Origin: Geosiphon pyriformis | Lineage: Eukaryota; Glomeromycota; Glomeromycetes; Archaeosporales; Geosiphonaceae | Assembly: GCA_016748015.1 (NCBI GenBank) | Contig: JAAOMT010000762.1 | Span: forward strand, 186,001 to 250,000 | DNA length: 64,000 nucleotides | Direction of reading: 5' to 3' | Program-made: the position numbers and the translations under genes | Notes under the pieces: generated by a model | What the model saw: the letters and a program-made list of their open reading frames with translations, nothing else | Databases searched by the model: none | What the model was told of the DNA's origin: nothing | Shown: positions 11,991 to 23,220 of the stretch, one piece after another | Position numbering within the stretch: position 1 is the first letter of the stretch | Layout: each line of letters starts with the position of its first letter

Positions 11991-13240
11991 GTGAGAAATC
12001 AGCCCCAAATTTTTGAAATAGAACCAACTATTTGTAAATCAAAGAAGATTGAAATCACCAATCTCTACATATCAGCCAAAAACTATAAACACAACAAAAT
12101 TTTTATCTATAACACAACTGGAAACACTATTAAAATACCAAATAGAACTATTATTGAATATTTAAGCACTAAAGTTGAGAACCAATCACCAAACACTATT
12201 TCAGATTTTTCACAACTGTATAGATATGTGAATATCACATCACAAACAATATTTAGACAAGAAAAATATTATTTGCTCTAATTAGAACAATTAAAAAAAA
12301 TGAATTTAGGAAACTTAGATTCACTTTAATATATACAGCTTAAAATATTGTTTAACAACTTTACTAATATTTTTACAAGTGAAAATAAATTTGGCAAGAT
12401 TAACATTATTTAATAATAAATTAAGACTGGAAATGCAATGCCAATAAAACAATAAGCATACAAAATACCATCAGCAAGCCATAAAATTATCTAACAAAAA
12501 ATCAACAGAATGTTGAACAATAAGTTAATTTAATCATCAATGAGTCTATGGCCATTACTAATAGTATTTGTTTGTAAAAAGAATAGAAAAATCCACTTTT
12601 GTGTAAATTACAGAAAGTTTAATAATATAACTCATGAAGACAGCTATTTAACTTTATAAATCCAAAAATTATTCAATGCTTTTGGAAAAAAAAAATAGTT
12701 TTTTACCTTGGATTTAGACAGTGATTATTAGCAAGTAGTTATAAATCCAATAAATAAAAAAAAACAGCATTTACTACATAAAAAAAAAATTTGAATTTGA
12801 TATTATGCCATTTAGCTTAACTAATATTTCAGTCATCTTCCAACAATTAATAGAAATTGTCTATATAAAATTATTATAAAAGTTAGTAGTAGTCTACTTA
12901 AATAATACTAATATGTTTTTCAAAACATTTAATAATTATTTCCACCATTTTCAATAAGTGTTTGAAAGACTAAGAAGAGCCAAACTAAAACTAAATACTA
13001 CAAAGTGTTTCTTTGGCAAAACAAAACTGAAATTTTTAAGACATATCATGAACAAAGACAGCATTAAAACGAATTCAGATAAGATTGAGATTGTTAAAGA
13101 CTTTTTAGTACCAACCAATTTAACAAAACTACAAGCATTCTTGGAATTCACTAAATACTATTGCCATTTTATTCAGAACTTCTTTAAACTGGCTCAACCA
13201 CTTTATCAACTTCAAGCCAAAAACACCAAATATAAATAGA
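11991..13240 (+). pseudogene. Ty3/gypsy reverse transcriptase, family A' copy 1
   Basis: A linker (open 11991-12278) leads into RT. Recognised blocks are EQLKKMNLGNLDS at about 12287, IRKSTFV-type palm start near 12590, a FYLGFRQ-like catalytic block containing LDLDSDY followed by TAG at about 12711-12740, and DIMPFSLTNISVIFQQL at 12800-12855. The catalytic box is YLNN at 12895-12906 (family usually YLDD/YIDD). The thumb is open at 12958-13239 (VFERLRRAKLKLNTTKCFFGK then AFLEFTKYYCHFIQNF). TAG replaces the Trp in DY(W)Q, and TAA/TAG replace Gln codons. It is inactive. Confidence 0.85.
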
Positions 13241-13435
13241 CTGAAAAGCAGCAAAAAACTTTCGATATATTAAGAAGAAAGCTTATTTAAGCTCTAGTAT
13301 TAATCTATTCAGATCATAGCAAACTATTTATCATTACCATCAATGCATCTAGTCAATTATTGAAAGCTGTACTATTTTAGAAAAGACCAAATAGACAAAA
13401 ACATTCAGTAACATATGTATAATTTGTTAAGTAAC
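13241..13435 (+). pseudogene. RNase H start, truncated, copy 1
   Basis: The reading continues through TEKQQKTFDILRRKL and LVLIYSDHSKLFIITINAS, where the catalytic Asp of the usual ATDAS is now Asn, to KHSVTYV at about 13425. It then stops abruptly; no further RNase H or integrase is found. The break faces the truncated RNase H of the minus-strand copy beginning at 13516. Confidence 0.7.
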
Positions 13436-13515
13436 CAAATCAGTTTTTTATGATTTATATATAGGTTAAATAATTAGTGAAAATAATATTTCCAGTTTTA
13501 TATAGCCCAGTAAAT

Positions 13516-13760
13516 GACAAAACATTTTAGATCAATAGTACTATATATTTTTTTAGTGATACTAATATTGTAACTAGTATATATAATTAGATGTTTTTAA
13601 TTGTTCAGTTTAATTTGTGATAAAATAGTTCCTAGTGTATTTTTCGAAATTTTTGTAGCTATAATAAAGTGCTTATTAAAGTTTAGATAAATCAAGATTG
13701 AAGCTTTAATAAGTTGTTGTTTAAGATAGTTAAAAGTTTTTTGCTGGTTAGTTTTTTATA
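13516..13760 (-). pseudogene. RNase H start, truncated, copy 2
   Basis: On the minus strand it reads ATKISKNTLGTILSQIKLNN, a stop, then HLIIYTSYNISITKKIYSTIDLKCF, ending at about 13516. The first blocks match the RNase H of the copies at 52190 and 55550. It ends within tens of residues of the place where the facing plus-strand copy ends. Confidence 0.7.
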
Positions 13761-14700
13761 TATATAAGACATGTTTTGATAATAAGTAATAAAAAGATTT
13801 GGCAATTTTAAAAAAGCCTTTAACAAATTAGCAATAATATTTTACTAATCTCAGAAATTTTTTTAGTTCTTGCAAATTGGTTGGAGCTGAAAAAATTTTT
13901 ACTTTCTGAACTTTATTGAGATTTAATTTTACTTTATTTTTGCTAATTATATGTTCCAAAAATTTTAGTTCAGTTTTTTCAAAAAATATTTACTAAGATT
14001 AAATTTTAGTCTTGCATTTTGTAGGCAATTAAAAACTTGTTAGAAATAAAGCAAATGATTATTGAAAGTTTTAAAAAATACATTAGTATTATCTAAATAT
14101 ACTATAACTAATTTCTAAAGAATTCTTTTGTATATGATATTTATCAAATATTAAAAGATAGTTAAAGTATTACAGAATTTAAAAAACATTACATTAAACT
14201 CAAAATTTTTATCTTGAGTAGTAAACAACGTTTTTTTTTGTTCATATAATTTATTTTAACTTATTAATATCTACTAATAAAATTTAAAAATAAGAATTAT
14301 TTTTTATTTTCTAAATTATCCAGAATTTTTTGAATAAAAAAAATCAAGTAGCTATCTTTTTAAGTGATACTATTAAGTTTTTAATAGTTTATACAAAAAT
14401 AAATTTTTTTATTCTTTTTGGTAATTAACATAACAAATAAAAATTAAGAGCTTAGTAATTTTTTAATTAATTTGTTATTTAATATTTGTTGTATTTTCTG
14501 TTTAATTAAGTTGTTACTATTTGGGATTACTTGATAAGCTTATTGTTTAATGAGTCTGGTATTACCAAAGTCAATCTTATGTTTTATAATATTGGTGTGT
14601 TCAAATTTGTTTTTACTAACAAAAATATTAACATATTGGTTTAAGAAAATCTTAAATTGTATTTGCTGTAAAGTACTTAAGTTTTTCAAGTTCAGTTTAT
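13760..14700 (-). pseudogene. Ty3/gypsy reverse transcriptase, family A' copy 2
   Basis: Minus-strand RT with many stops. The catalytic box reads VYLDNTNVF with YLDN at 14099-14088. The thumb (ELKFLEHIISKNK-like, then the SKVQKVKIF-type block) is readable at about 13980-13890. The palm block with KNN(R)FLF and the LQKILDNLENKK-like region lies near 14290-14350. Almost every Trp/Gln codon of the conserved blocks is a stop. It lies between the truncated RNase H and a linker to the dUTPase on the same strand. Confidence 0.75.
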
Positions 14701-15490
14701 TAATTTCTTTTGTAGTGAATAAATAACTTTTTTTCTACAAATTTTATACTTGTAATATCACAAAATAAGAACAGTTATGTAAAATTTAAAATAAATTGGA
14801 GTTTTTTGGAATTTTAAATGTTTATAGAAATAGAACCAATAAGAATTTCTTTGGAAATCTTAATAACAACTTTGGTAGAGTTGTGAATAAAGATTTTGAA
14901 ATGTTTATAAGCTTTAACAAATATATACAGATTAAAGATATTGGCTAAAAAACAAATTTTTGGAATCACTTTAAATAGTAGAACTTAATTCTGAATTTTT
15001 TGATTAATTTTTAAAGTATATTATTAATATAAGGAAATAAACATAATTATATTAGTGTAGATAAATTTTATCTGGTCATTGGCATTTTTCACAAAATTAA
15101 TTTGTACAATTTTTTTTATTTGACCTAAATTCTTGAATTTTTTAAGCAATAAGACCTAATTTTTTATATGTAATTATAAAAATTAGTTAAAAATTTTTTA
15201 CAAAAGATAGAAAAATAATTTGTATAACTTTTTCTTGTAATTTGATCATATAAGACTTATTATAATTGTTTTAAAGAATTATGATTATATTTTCAGTATA
15301 TTTAACATTAATTATTTTTTCTTTAACATTAATTTTTTTGTTTACAAGATTAAACTAGAATACAATTTGGATTATAGTGTTAATAATAATTTTTAAAGCT
15401 AATTTGAGATCTATTTTTAAAAAGAACTAAGGTGCTATAATTATAAGAAATTATCTAAAATATTTTAAATTAAATTCAGTATTATTTGCA
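14700..15490 (-). pseudogene. linker and dUTPase-like domain, copy 2
   Basis: On the minus strand, motif 2 is readable as QIVF, stop, FNLVN near 15372-15345 (other copies QIAS-R-SSLAKK). The stop at 15357-15355 (TAG in reading sense) falls at the Arg codon. Motif 3 to 4 follows as ENIIIILKNNYNKSYMIKLQ near 15310-15215, then the KLYKLFF block, with the Gly-rich motif 5 near 15090. Between 14700 and 15050 is the linker before RT, aligned with 56560-57070. It is too decayed to function. Confidence 0.6.
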
Positions 15491-15599
15491 TATGCTTTTT
15501 TGAAACATATTTTTTTATTGTTATTATTATATTATTTTAGTTTTAATTTTTTGGAGAGATTAAAATATGTAAGATATTGTTCTATTTTGGTAGCCATAT

Positions 15600-16200
15600 T
15601 TGATTTTGAAACTTTATATTTTTTGTTGCTAATACATACTTTTTCTTAAGTTTTGCAAGTTTTAAGATAATATATAGTGTTTATAAGAGTAGATTAAACA
15701 AAAAATCACACTTATTACAATACTGAAAATAACAAAAAATCAAACAATGGTCACATATTTTTGTATTAAAGTCGATTAGTCTTTGTTTTTATTTTTTTTG
15801 AGTAGAGACAAGTTTTTAATACCAGTCTTAGAGTATTAGTAAATAAATTATTTATCTTTTTAATAGTTATTAGAACATTTTTTATGATATTTATTTCTTC
15901 AATTATGAATTTTTTTTATTTTGTTGTGGCCATTTTCCAAATTTTTTTTTATTATAAAGATATAAATTCAGTTGGTTTATTGCTTAATTACAGACTACAG
16001 TAAATAAAGTTTTTTTTCAAGTCCAATTATTAATTAGAATAGTGTATTTACAGAATTTGTTACATGTTTTTCTTCTGTTAAAAACATTATTTCATAGTTT
16101 TTTATTTGATAAAATTTTTTACATATAAAACATAGCATATTATTTTATTTGTTTTGCTGTTTTGGCCATTTAAATTATTCTAATACACAAAATCAACAAT
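15600..16200 (-). pseudogene. Cys-rich putative zinc domain, copy 2
   Basis: The reading on the minus strand contains CYVLYVKNFIKIKNYEI and CNKFCKYTILI near 16140-16030. These match CMFYICNKILPKEELW and GGTCDKSCQYTIL of the 58.1 kb copy. The CxxC pairs are partly lost through Cys-to-Tyr changes. It precedes the dUTPase-like domain, as in the other copies. Confidence 0.55.
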
Positions 16201-16429
16201 AATATCTGGTGGCAGTTGGCCATACTTCATCATCTTTAATGCATATACCTATTAAAACTAATTTTTTTTTACAGTTAACACAGATTAATTTCGAGAGTTA
16301 ATATGATTAATTTTATTAATTTAGATTTAGGTAGATTGGTATTGATGCTTAAAGTTTTTTGTTAAATTTTTTTTTGTCTTTTTTTTTTTATGTAAAAAAT
16401 AATGGTAGATTTGTTTTAAAATTGTCTAT

Positions 16430-16960
16430 TCAAGAAACTTGGTAAGTTTTCAAAATTAGTTGGAGGTTGAGTTTTTCGAATACAATTAAAAATTGTTCTA
16501 AAACTGTGTTTTTGAAATGTTTATGTATAACTGGTACTCTAGTATGTTGTATGTTTTAATTTAGTGTTGTGTAAGTTTTTAATAATTAATTATTTCTTAT
16601 AAGAGCTTAATATTAGGTGGCTTTTATAATAAGTACTTTAGTTAAGATTTCTATTTTATTAATTTTAAATAGAAAATTGTCAATTTTTTTTATTAGTGTT
16701 TTGGTATTTTTATTTGCAATAATTATTCTAGTGATGATTACACAATTTATTTGGTAACTTAATTAATTTATAAACTGTTTTATAATTATACTGCTTACTA
16801 ATCTACTATTAAGTATTAGTTTAATATTCATTTGTCTTACTTTAATATTAGTGTATATTATTATAATTAGTTTGTTCTAATTTCTAACAGCTTTGTTAAA
16901 AAAATTAGTAATGTTTAAATTGTTAATATTAAACAGAAATATGACAGCTAGTGTATTATT
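16430..16960 (-). pseudogene. aspartic protease, family A' copy 2
   Basis: The minus-strand reading NIKLILNSRLVSSIIIK at about 16845-16795 corresponds to the protease active site, with DSG changed to NSR. The downstream blocks (IGKIDNFLF-like near 16690 and the final TTNFENLPSF near 16440) match the other copies. It is inactive. Confidence 0.6.
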
Positions 16961-17449
16961 TTTAGTAATAATGATAGAAAAAATTGTATTAATGATCTAA
17001 TTGTTGTTAGAAAAAGAAGAATTGGTAATTTTTACTACAGATTTTCTTTTTAAAAATATAGTATTATCAAACTTTGAAGTTTTTATAAAACCAAGATATA
17101 AGGCTTGGTTTAAATATTCTGTTGGGATTGCTCAAAGTAGTAGATTACTATGATTTATAAGTTGAATTGGTCCACTAAAGAGTTGTATCTAATTTTTATT
17201 GTTGTTTTATTATTCTTGATTGTAGTTAATAGTTTATAATTTTGAATTATTGTATAATAAAGCTTAATATTAAAGTGGTGTCTATAATATTGCTAATAAA
17301 GATTGTAATAATTTGGTAGTAATTAAAATAAATATAGAGATTGTTAATATAAAAGTGCTGAATATTAAAATTCTGTAAATTAAAAATATCTGAATTGTTA
17401 TTAATATTGGTTTCTATAGTTTTAATCTAAGATTTTTTTGCAATAATCT

Positions 17450-19010
17450 CTTATAATATGTTCAGATTTTTAATAATAATAGCAATTATGCAGATTTTAT
17501 TTTTAAAGTTGCTATTGTTGATAATTGTTGGTATTTTTTTTATGTTATAGTAATTGATAAGTTTCAGAATTTTTTGTTAAGAATCTTTTAATTTTTTGAG
17601 TCGGTTTTTTACTTAATTGGGTAAATTTTGTATTGATATCTGATGTTTTGTTTATAATCAAATTGACAGTTTGAATGTGATTGGCTTTTTGTTTTACTAG
17701 TTTAAAGTTACAAACAAGTATTATAGCTTTTTGTAAGTTACTAAAATGTTAAATTTTAATATATCAAAAAATACTGTTTTTTAATCTCTTGATAAATTGC
17801 TTGAGAATTTAATCTAAGATGTAATAATCTTTTTTAATTACCTAAATTTGATAAAGAATTTAATTTAATTTTTCAAAATAAGTAGTTACAGCTTTATGAT
17901 TTTTTTGTTTTATCATGCTAAATTGATTTTGCAGTTTAATAAGTGTATTTAGATCACAAAAATACTATAAAAAGGCAAGTTTAAAGATAATAAAATTAGT
18001 TGGTTTCTTATTAAAACTTTGGTATTACAAGTCTACAGTTCTAATCAAGAAAAAAAATAAGGCTTGTATTGTTTTAGCCTTGTTCTAATTGTTAACTATA
18101 ATTGTTTTTTTGGCTTTTACAATCCAAATATATGTATTTTTTTTTTATTGAAAAATTTTTTCAGTCTAATAATATCTTTATAAGTTATAATCTGAGTGAT
18201 AAGAATTTGTTTAATTGTTAACAAAAAAAATATTAATAGAAATATGTTTGGTTGTTTTGTTAAACTTAATATTAATTATTTTTTTTTGTTGATAGGAATA
18301 ATAGTTTGTTATATAGATATTGCTCTTAAAAAAATAGTTGTTAATTCAGTTAAAAACAGTGCTAAAGATTGTGTTTAAGAAGAAATATTTTTGACTGGAT
18401 TACTAAGTGCTAGAGTAAGACTTTTAAATATGACTTTATATTTTTTTAGAGATTTAATCCAAAAATTTTGATTAGAATTTTAAAAGTACAGATTTTTAAG
18501 AGTTCTTGAAGTTTTTGCTTGTGATTTAATAAGTTGATTAAACAAAATTCTGCTTTTCAAAATTTAATAATATAAAAAAGTTATTAATAAGAGAAATCTT
18601 GATTTTTTATTGACTATAAGTAGAGTTTTTTCTTGTGTAATTTGTATATTATTGTTTGAATCAAACTCAGATTCTTTAGAGTCAAATTTTAATGTTTGTT
18701 TTATTTTCCACTGAAGATATTAGTTTTGGATATATATTTCGATTTTTTTGTTAATTAAAGCAAAAATCTCAGTTATAACTTGTATAGTAATTGAAGTTAA
18801 ATATATTAATAATTGTTAATGAATTTGTTTTTCAAGTTTTTTTGTATTAATTGTTCAGTTTAGTAGATAATTGATTTTAGCATATACATAGTAACAAAAA
18901 TTGCTTTTTATGATAACAGTTTTTGTTAGTATTCTTAAATCTTTTCTAAAGTGTTAAAATAATGCTTTTCTAAATAGTAAGTAATCTTTTTTAGTTTTAA
19001 TAATCACCAC
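17450..19010 (-). pseudogene. Ty3/gypsy gag, family A' copy 2
   Basis: The start region at 19010 reads VVIIKTKKDYLLFRKALF and begins with GTG, like the copies at 61120 and 7764. Further on are KSNFCYYVYAKINYLLN and QQKSSIFIK-type stretches. The gag core lies around 18050-17760, and a coiled Lys/Asn-rich part around 17720-17590. The frame is heavily interrupted. It is followed leftward by protease, the Cys-rich domain and dUTPase. Confidence 0.65.
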
Positions 19011-19072
19011 TTTTATGAATTTCTGGAGTGCTCTGTTTCTATAAATTTTTTAATCTTACAAAGAACACTAAA

Positions 19073-20073
19073 TGTTATAAATAAACTTGGTAGAATATAA
19101 TAGTAATATTTAATGTTCTATATTTGAGTTAAGAAGCTTGAGAAGTTTTTTTGTTTGATATAAAAGATGAGTTGAAGTTATCAGTCTCTGAAAATTTTTG
19201 ATAGATGTAAATTTACCTGTGGAGTTTTTTGGTTATAAAACACAGAAATATGATTTGTTTATTTGTAGCTTGATATATATAAATTATTTTTTCCAAGTTT
19301 ATTAAACATAATTATTAGAATTTAATGTTATCTTTTTGTTTTTTTGATAAACTAACAAAACAAAATAAATATTTAAATCTAGAAAGAGCTTTTTTTTATC
19401 AAGTTATCACAAAGTCTATTTTCAAACAGTTAATTTTTTAATGTTGTTGCTTTACAAAAAGAAAAAAAAAAAAAAGAAAAAAAAAAAGTTAATATTATCA
19501 ATTACTATAATTAAAAGTAATTGGTTTAAGTTATTAAAGTTTCAAAGCTGTTTATACTAAGAACATCTAGTCTAAAATTAGGATAAGAAAAATGATTAAT
19601 TTGATTTTAATAATACAAATTCAGAAATTATATACAAGTAGATTGAATAATATCTTTATTTAATAAGAAATAGAAAAATATAGAAAAAAAAAATAAAAAG
19701 TTTTTATTAAGTTAAAAATAAAATATATTTTGAAAAAAAGCAGTTTTTGTTTTTTGTTTATTTTTTTTATTTGCTAAAGCTACTTATTTTTATACATATT
19801 TTTTAATTTTACAAGATTGTTTTTAATTGTTTATTATAATTAGCTATTGCTTATTATTTTTGTTATTGCTTTATTTTTTTATATTATAATTAATTATTTT
19901 ATATTATAACTAATTATTCTGTGCTATTTTATATTATTGTGTATTATCTTGTATTATTTTAAATTATTATGAATTATTCTGTATTATTTCATATTATTAT
20001 GTTTTTTTATGTTATTATATTTTATTTATGTCTTTTTAATAGCTTTTAGATTGGCTTTTTTACTTAAATAACA
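19073..20073 (-). repeat. LTR type C (5' LTR of copy 2)
   Basis: A 1001-bp LTR. On the minus strand it runs from TGTTATTTAAGTAAAAAAGCC to TTTATTTATAACA and is followed by the TTTAGTGTTC primer-site remnant. It matches 61183-62812 and, in the opposite orientation, 41442-42441. It contains the repetitive TTATTTTATATTAT tract (19860-20030) and an A-rich run at 19456-19490. It has no insertion where the 61-62 kb LTR carries a MITE (near 19600). Confidence 0.75.
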
Positions 20074-21300
20074 CTATTTTTTAAGATATACAAACTGTTT
20101 TAAGATAAAAAAACAATATTTTATTACTATTATTTAAAGATAATATCTAAGATCCAATTAAATAATTGAATAATTTTGAAAAAACAGTTACTACTAACCA
20201 ATATAATATTAAATACAAATTCCAAATTATTGGTGGTTATTTTTAAGACTCTTTTGTTATCTGGTTTTTATAAAAAACTAATGTTAATTATCAAATAAAT
20301 ATCAACATATATTGAAAAAAAAACACTTTTTTTACTATTTGGTTTAAAAACAAATTTAAAACTTTAATCTTAATTTCCAAATAATATATAAAATTGAAAA
20401 AAAAATTTAAGGTCTAAGAAAAATAGTAATTGAATATGCTAAGACAATAAGAAAACTTATCAAATAAATAGACTTTGGAAAAACTTAAACAAAAAAACAA
20501 AAAATATATTCTTTTATAAAAGGATTAAAAACTTATTTTTTATATACTTTTTGGTCTTTTTTGATTTTAAAAAATAATTTTACTATAGATATGACTATTA
20601 AACTTGTTTAAAAAATTAAAAACAACGAAAAACTACATTTGGAATTTACACTTCTAGTTTTTGTTCCTGTTTTTGTTATGATTTTTGCATTTTAAATAAC
20701 TGCTATTTTATTTGCTATCCAAATTTAAGATCTTAATAAACAATTAATAAACAAACTTATAGTTAATTTTGTTTAATTGCTAGAATTTTTAGTTCAAATA
20801 ATTAAAAATAATTAACAATTACAAAGACCTAAATTTGAATCTTATTTTAATCAGTTTTAATAATTAGTATATTAAAAACAGGAAAACTATGACTTACTTA
20901 TGTGCTATTATTGTGAATTAACTAAATATTTTTTAAGAGATTACAACAATTTTTTATTGCTTTTTTTAGTTTTTAGAAACAATAATACTTTTAACCAAAA
21001 ACTTAATTATATTAACATTAATTTTTTAGTTAAAGCCATTGTTTATTAATTTTTAAACAAGTAAATATATTTTTAAAGAGTAAAAATATAAGTCAACTAA
21101 AAAAAAATTTTTTTTATACTTTAACTTAACTAATAATAACTATAATATAGATAAACTGGTTATCAATTTTTCTAATTTAATAAAAAAAAAAGTCAAGATT
21201 AATTTTGTATTGAATTTTAATAAAGTTTCTATATTAATTGCTAATAACAATAAATCATTAAAAGCAAAAATTTTCAAAAATCTTTCAAAATTAGAAGTTA
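20074..21300 (+). pseudogene. gag fragment, gypsy family B, copy 1
   Basis: A second gypsy gag type, collinear with 39990-41290. Blocks are DPIK, stop, LNNFEKTVTTNQYN, then YKFQIIGGYF and FVIWFL at 20150-20270. The Trp in FVIWFL is intact here, whereas the 40 kb copy has TAA/T at this place. The nucleocapsid knuckle at about 20903-20945 reads CYYCELTKYFLRDY; His and the last Cys are Tyr, exactly as in the 40 kb copy. The left end is cut by the type C LTR at 20073, and nothing beyond gag is recognised to the right. Confidence 0.7.
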
Positions 21301-22150
21301 ATAATTAATTATTATATTTTATTTTTTATTATATTTATAATTATTTAATATTTTAAATTACTTTTTTTTGTTTTTTAAAGTTTTTATTAATTTATATGTT
21401 CTTTTAAATATTGTTTTATAAAATATTGTTTTAGTAATAATTTTATTTAAATAAATTAAATAATAAATTCAATTTTATTAAATAGCTATTTAATTTTTAT
21501 TGGTTTTAATAACTTAATTACTTTAATTTTACTTTTTTATTAATATAAATTACAATTTTTATATATTAAATTATATTTAAATATATATTTAACCAATAAT
21601 AATAATTAATTATATATTGAATAATTGTTTTTTTTTCAAAGTAATCTAAATATATATTAAATAAAATAGTTTTTTTTATTATAATTATAACTCTTAATAA
21701 ATTATTTAAATTTTGTTAATTATAATAATAAAATATGTAATTTTAAAATAAAATAATGTTTTAATAACTTTTAAAACTTAATTAAATTTTTTATTAATAT
21801 ATTTTTAATTAATTATAATATTTTTAAATATTGATTAAAATTTTTGTAAAAATAATTATTTATTGTTTTTGTGTTAGTAGTTATTTAATAATTTATATAT
21901 ATCTTATTTATAACAAACAATTAATATTAATATTTTGAATATTTTTTTTATATTTTATAATATAATTATATAATGTTAATATTTTTGATTATTTAACATA
22001 TTTTTTTGTTAATATTTTTTTGCTTTTCAATTAAACCAAATTTTTATAATTTGTAATAATATTAAATAATTTGTAAAACAAATATGTTAAAAAGAAAACA
22101 CAATTTCAAATTATTATTAAGTATTTTAATTATGTATTATATAATTCTGT
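21300..22150. other. AT-rich interval, no gene seen
   Basis: About 850 bp of almost pure A/T with no reading frame. It may be a completely decayed retroelement, since gag lies to the left and an RT fragment to the right. I could not recognise any block. Confidence 0.5.
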
Positions 22151-22930
22151 TTTATTATATTAAAACTTTTATTAATATAAATAATTACATGTTCTTTTTT
22201 ATTATTATTTTTTGAAAATAAAACAATACCAAATTTAGTTTTAAAAATATTTATAATTAAAATAATTTTTTATTAAATTTTAAATAAATTATTATTGAAA
22301 CTTCAATAAATTTTTATTTAAGATAATTAAAAACTTTTTACTATATTTTTATTTATTTAAATTTTATATTTTTAGATAATAAGTAATTAAGAAATTTGGC
22401 AATTTTTAAGAATTTTTTCACAAAATAATAGTGGTAAAATATAAATTTTAAAAATTCTCTTATTTTTGTATATTTTAAAATATTAAAAAGTTTTTTATTT
22501 TGTTTATTTTTAATAAATTTGGTTTTATTTTATCTTTTTTAACTATATGTTTTAAGAATGCTAATTTATTTTTTTAAAAAAACATTTTTTTAAATTTAAT
22601 TTAAGTTTAATATATCTTAATTTTTCAAAAACTTGTTGTAAATTTTGTAAATAATTCATGAATGTCAATAAGAAAGCATTTGTATTGTTTAAATAAACAA
22701 CAACAAATTGCTATAAAATTCTTAAATAAATTATGTCTATTAATCTTTAAAATATTATAGAGATATTAGTTAATTTAAATAATATTAGATTGAACTTATA
22801 ATTGCTATTTGTGTGGTAAATGGTGTTTTGTGTTTGTTTTTAAGTTTATTTCAATCTGCCAGTAGAAAACCATTTTGTTCTTTCAAAAACATCAAAAATT
22901 TCACCCTTAATAGTTGTTTTATCTGCTTGT
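22150..22930 (-). pseudogene. reverse transcriptase scrap
   Basis: On the minus strand, HKTPFTTQ at about 22845 (palm) is followed by VVVYLNNTNAF, with the catalytic box YLNN at 22695-22684. Then come NYLQNLQQVFEKLR and the LNLIKKMFF thumb block down to about 22560. This is the family A/A' RT, lacking all other domains. The A/T-rich left part (22150-22500) probably continues the thumb but cannot be aligned by eye. Confidence 0.65.
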
Positions 22931-23220
22931 TATTCAAATTCGTAACAATATTACATAGAAATAATAATTATAACCCAAATGTAAGTGTATAAAGAAAACA
23001 TATAAAATCTTACTAATTTACAGATTTCAATAATAATTTATAATTTCAATTATTATAATATTTGGTGAGCCCAGCATTTAAGAAATACTTATAACAAAGA
23101 ATGATCTGCTTTGCCAACATTCGTTCTATTTATAGATATAGCCACCTTTGTAGTTTCGGAATTCTTAACCTTTCTTTTTTTTTTTACCACTTTCTTTCCC
23201 TCAAGAGAAAATCTTAAATC

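Noticed and set aside
19860-20030. Regular TTATTTTATATTAT repeats resembling a satellite or CRISPR-like array
   Set aside because: The units are imperfect and without spacers, and the same tract is an integral part of three type C LTRs.
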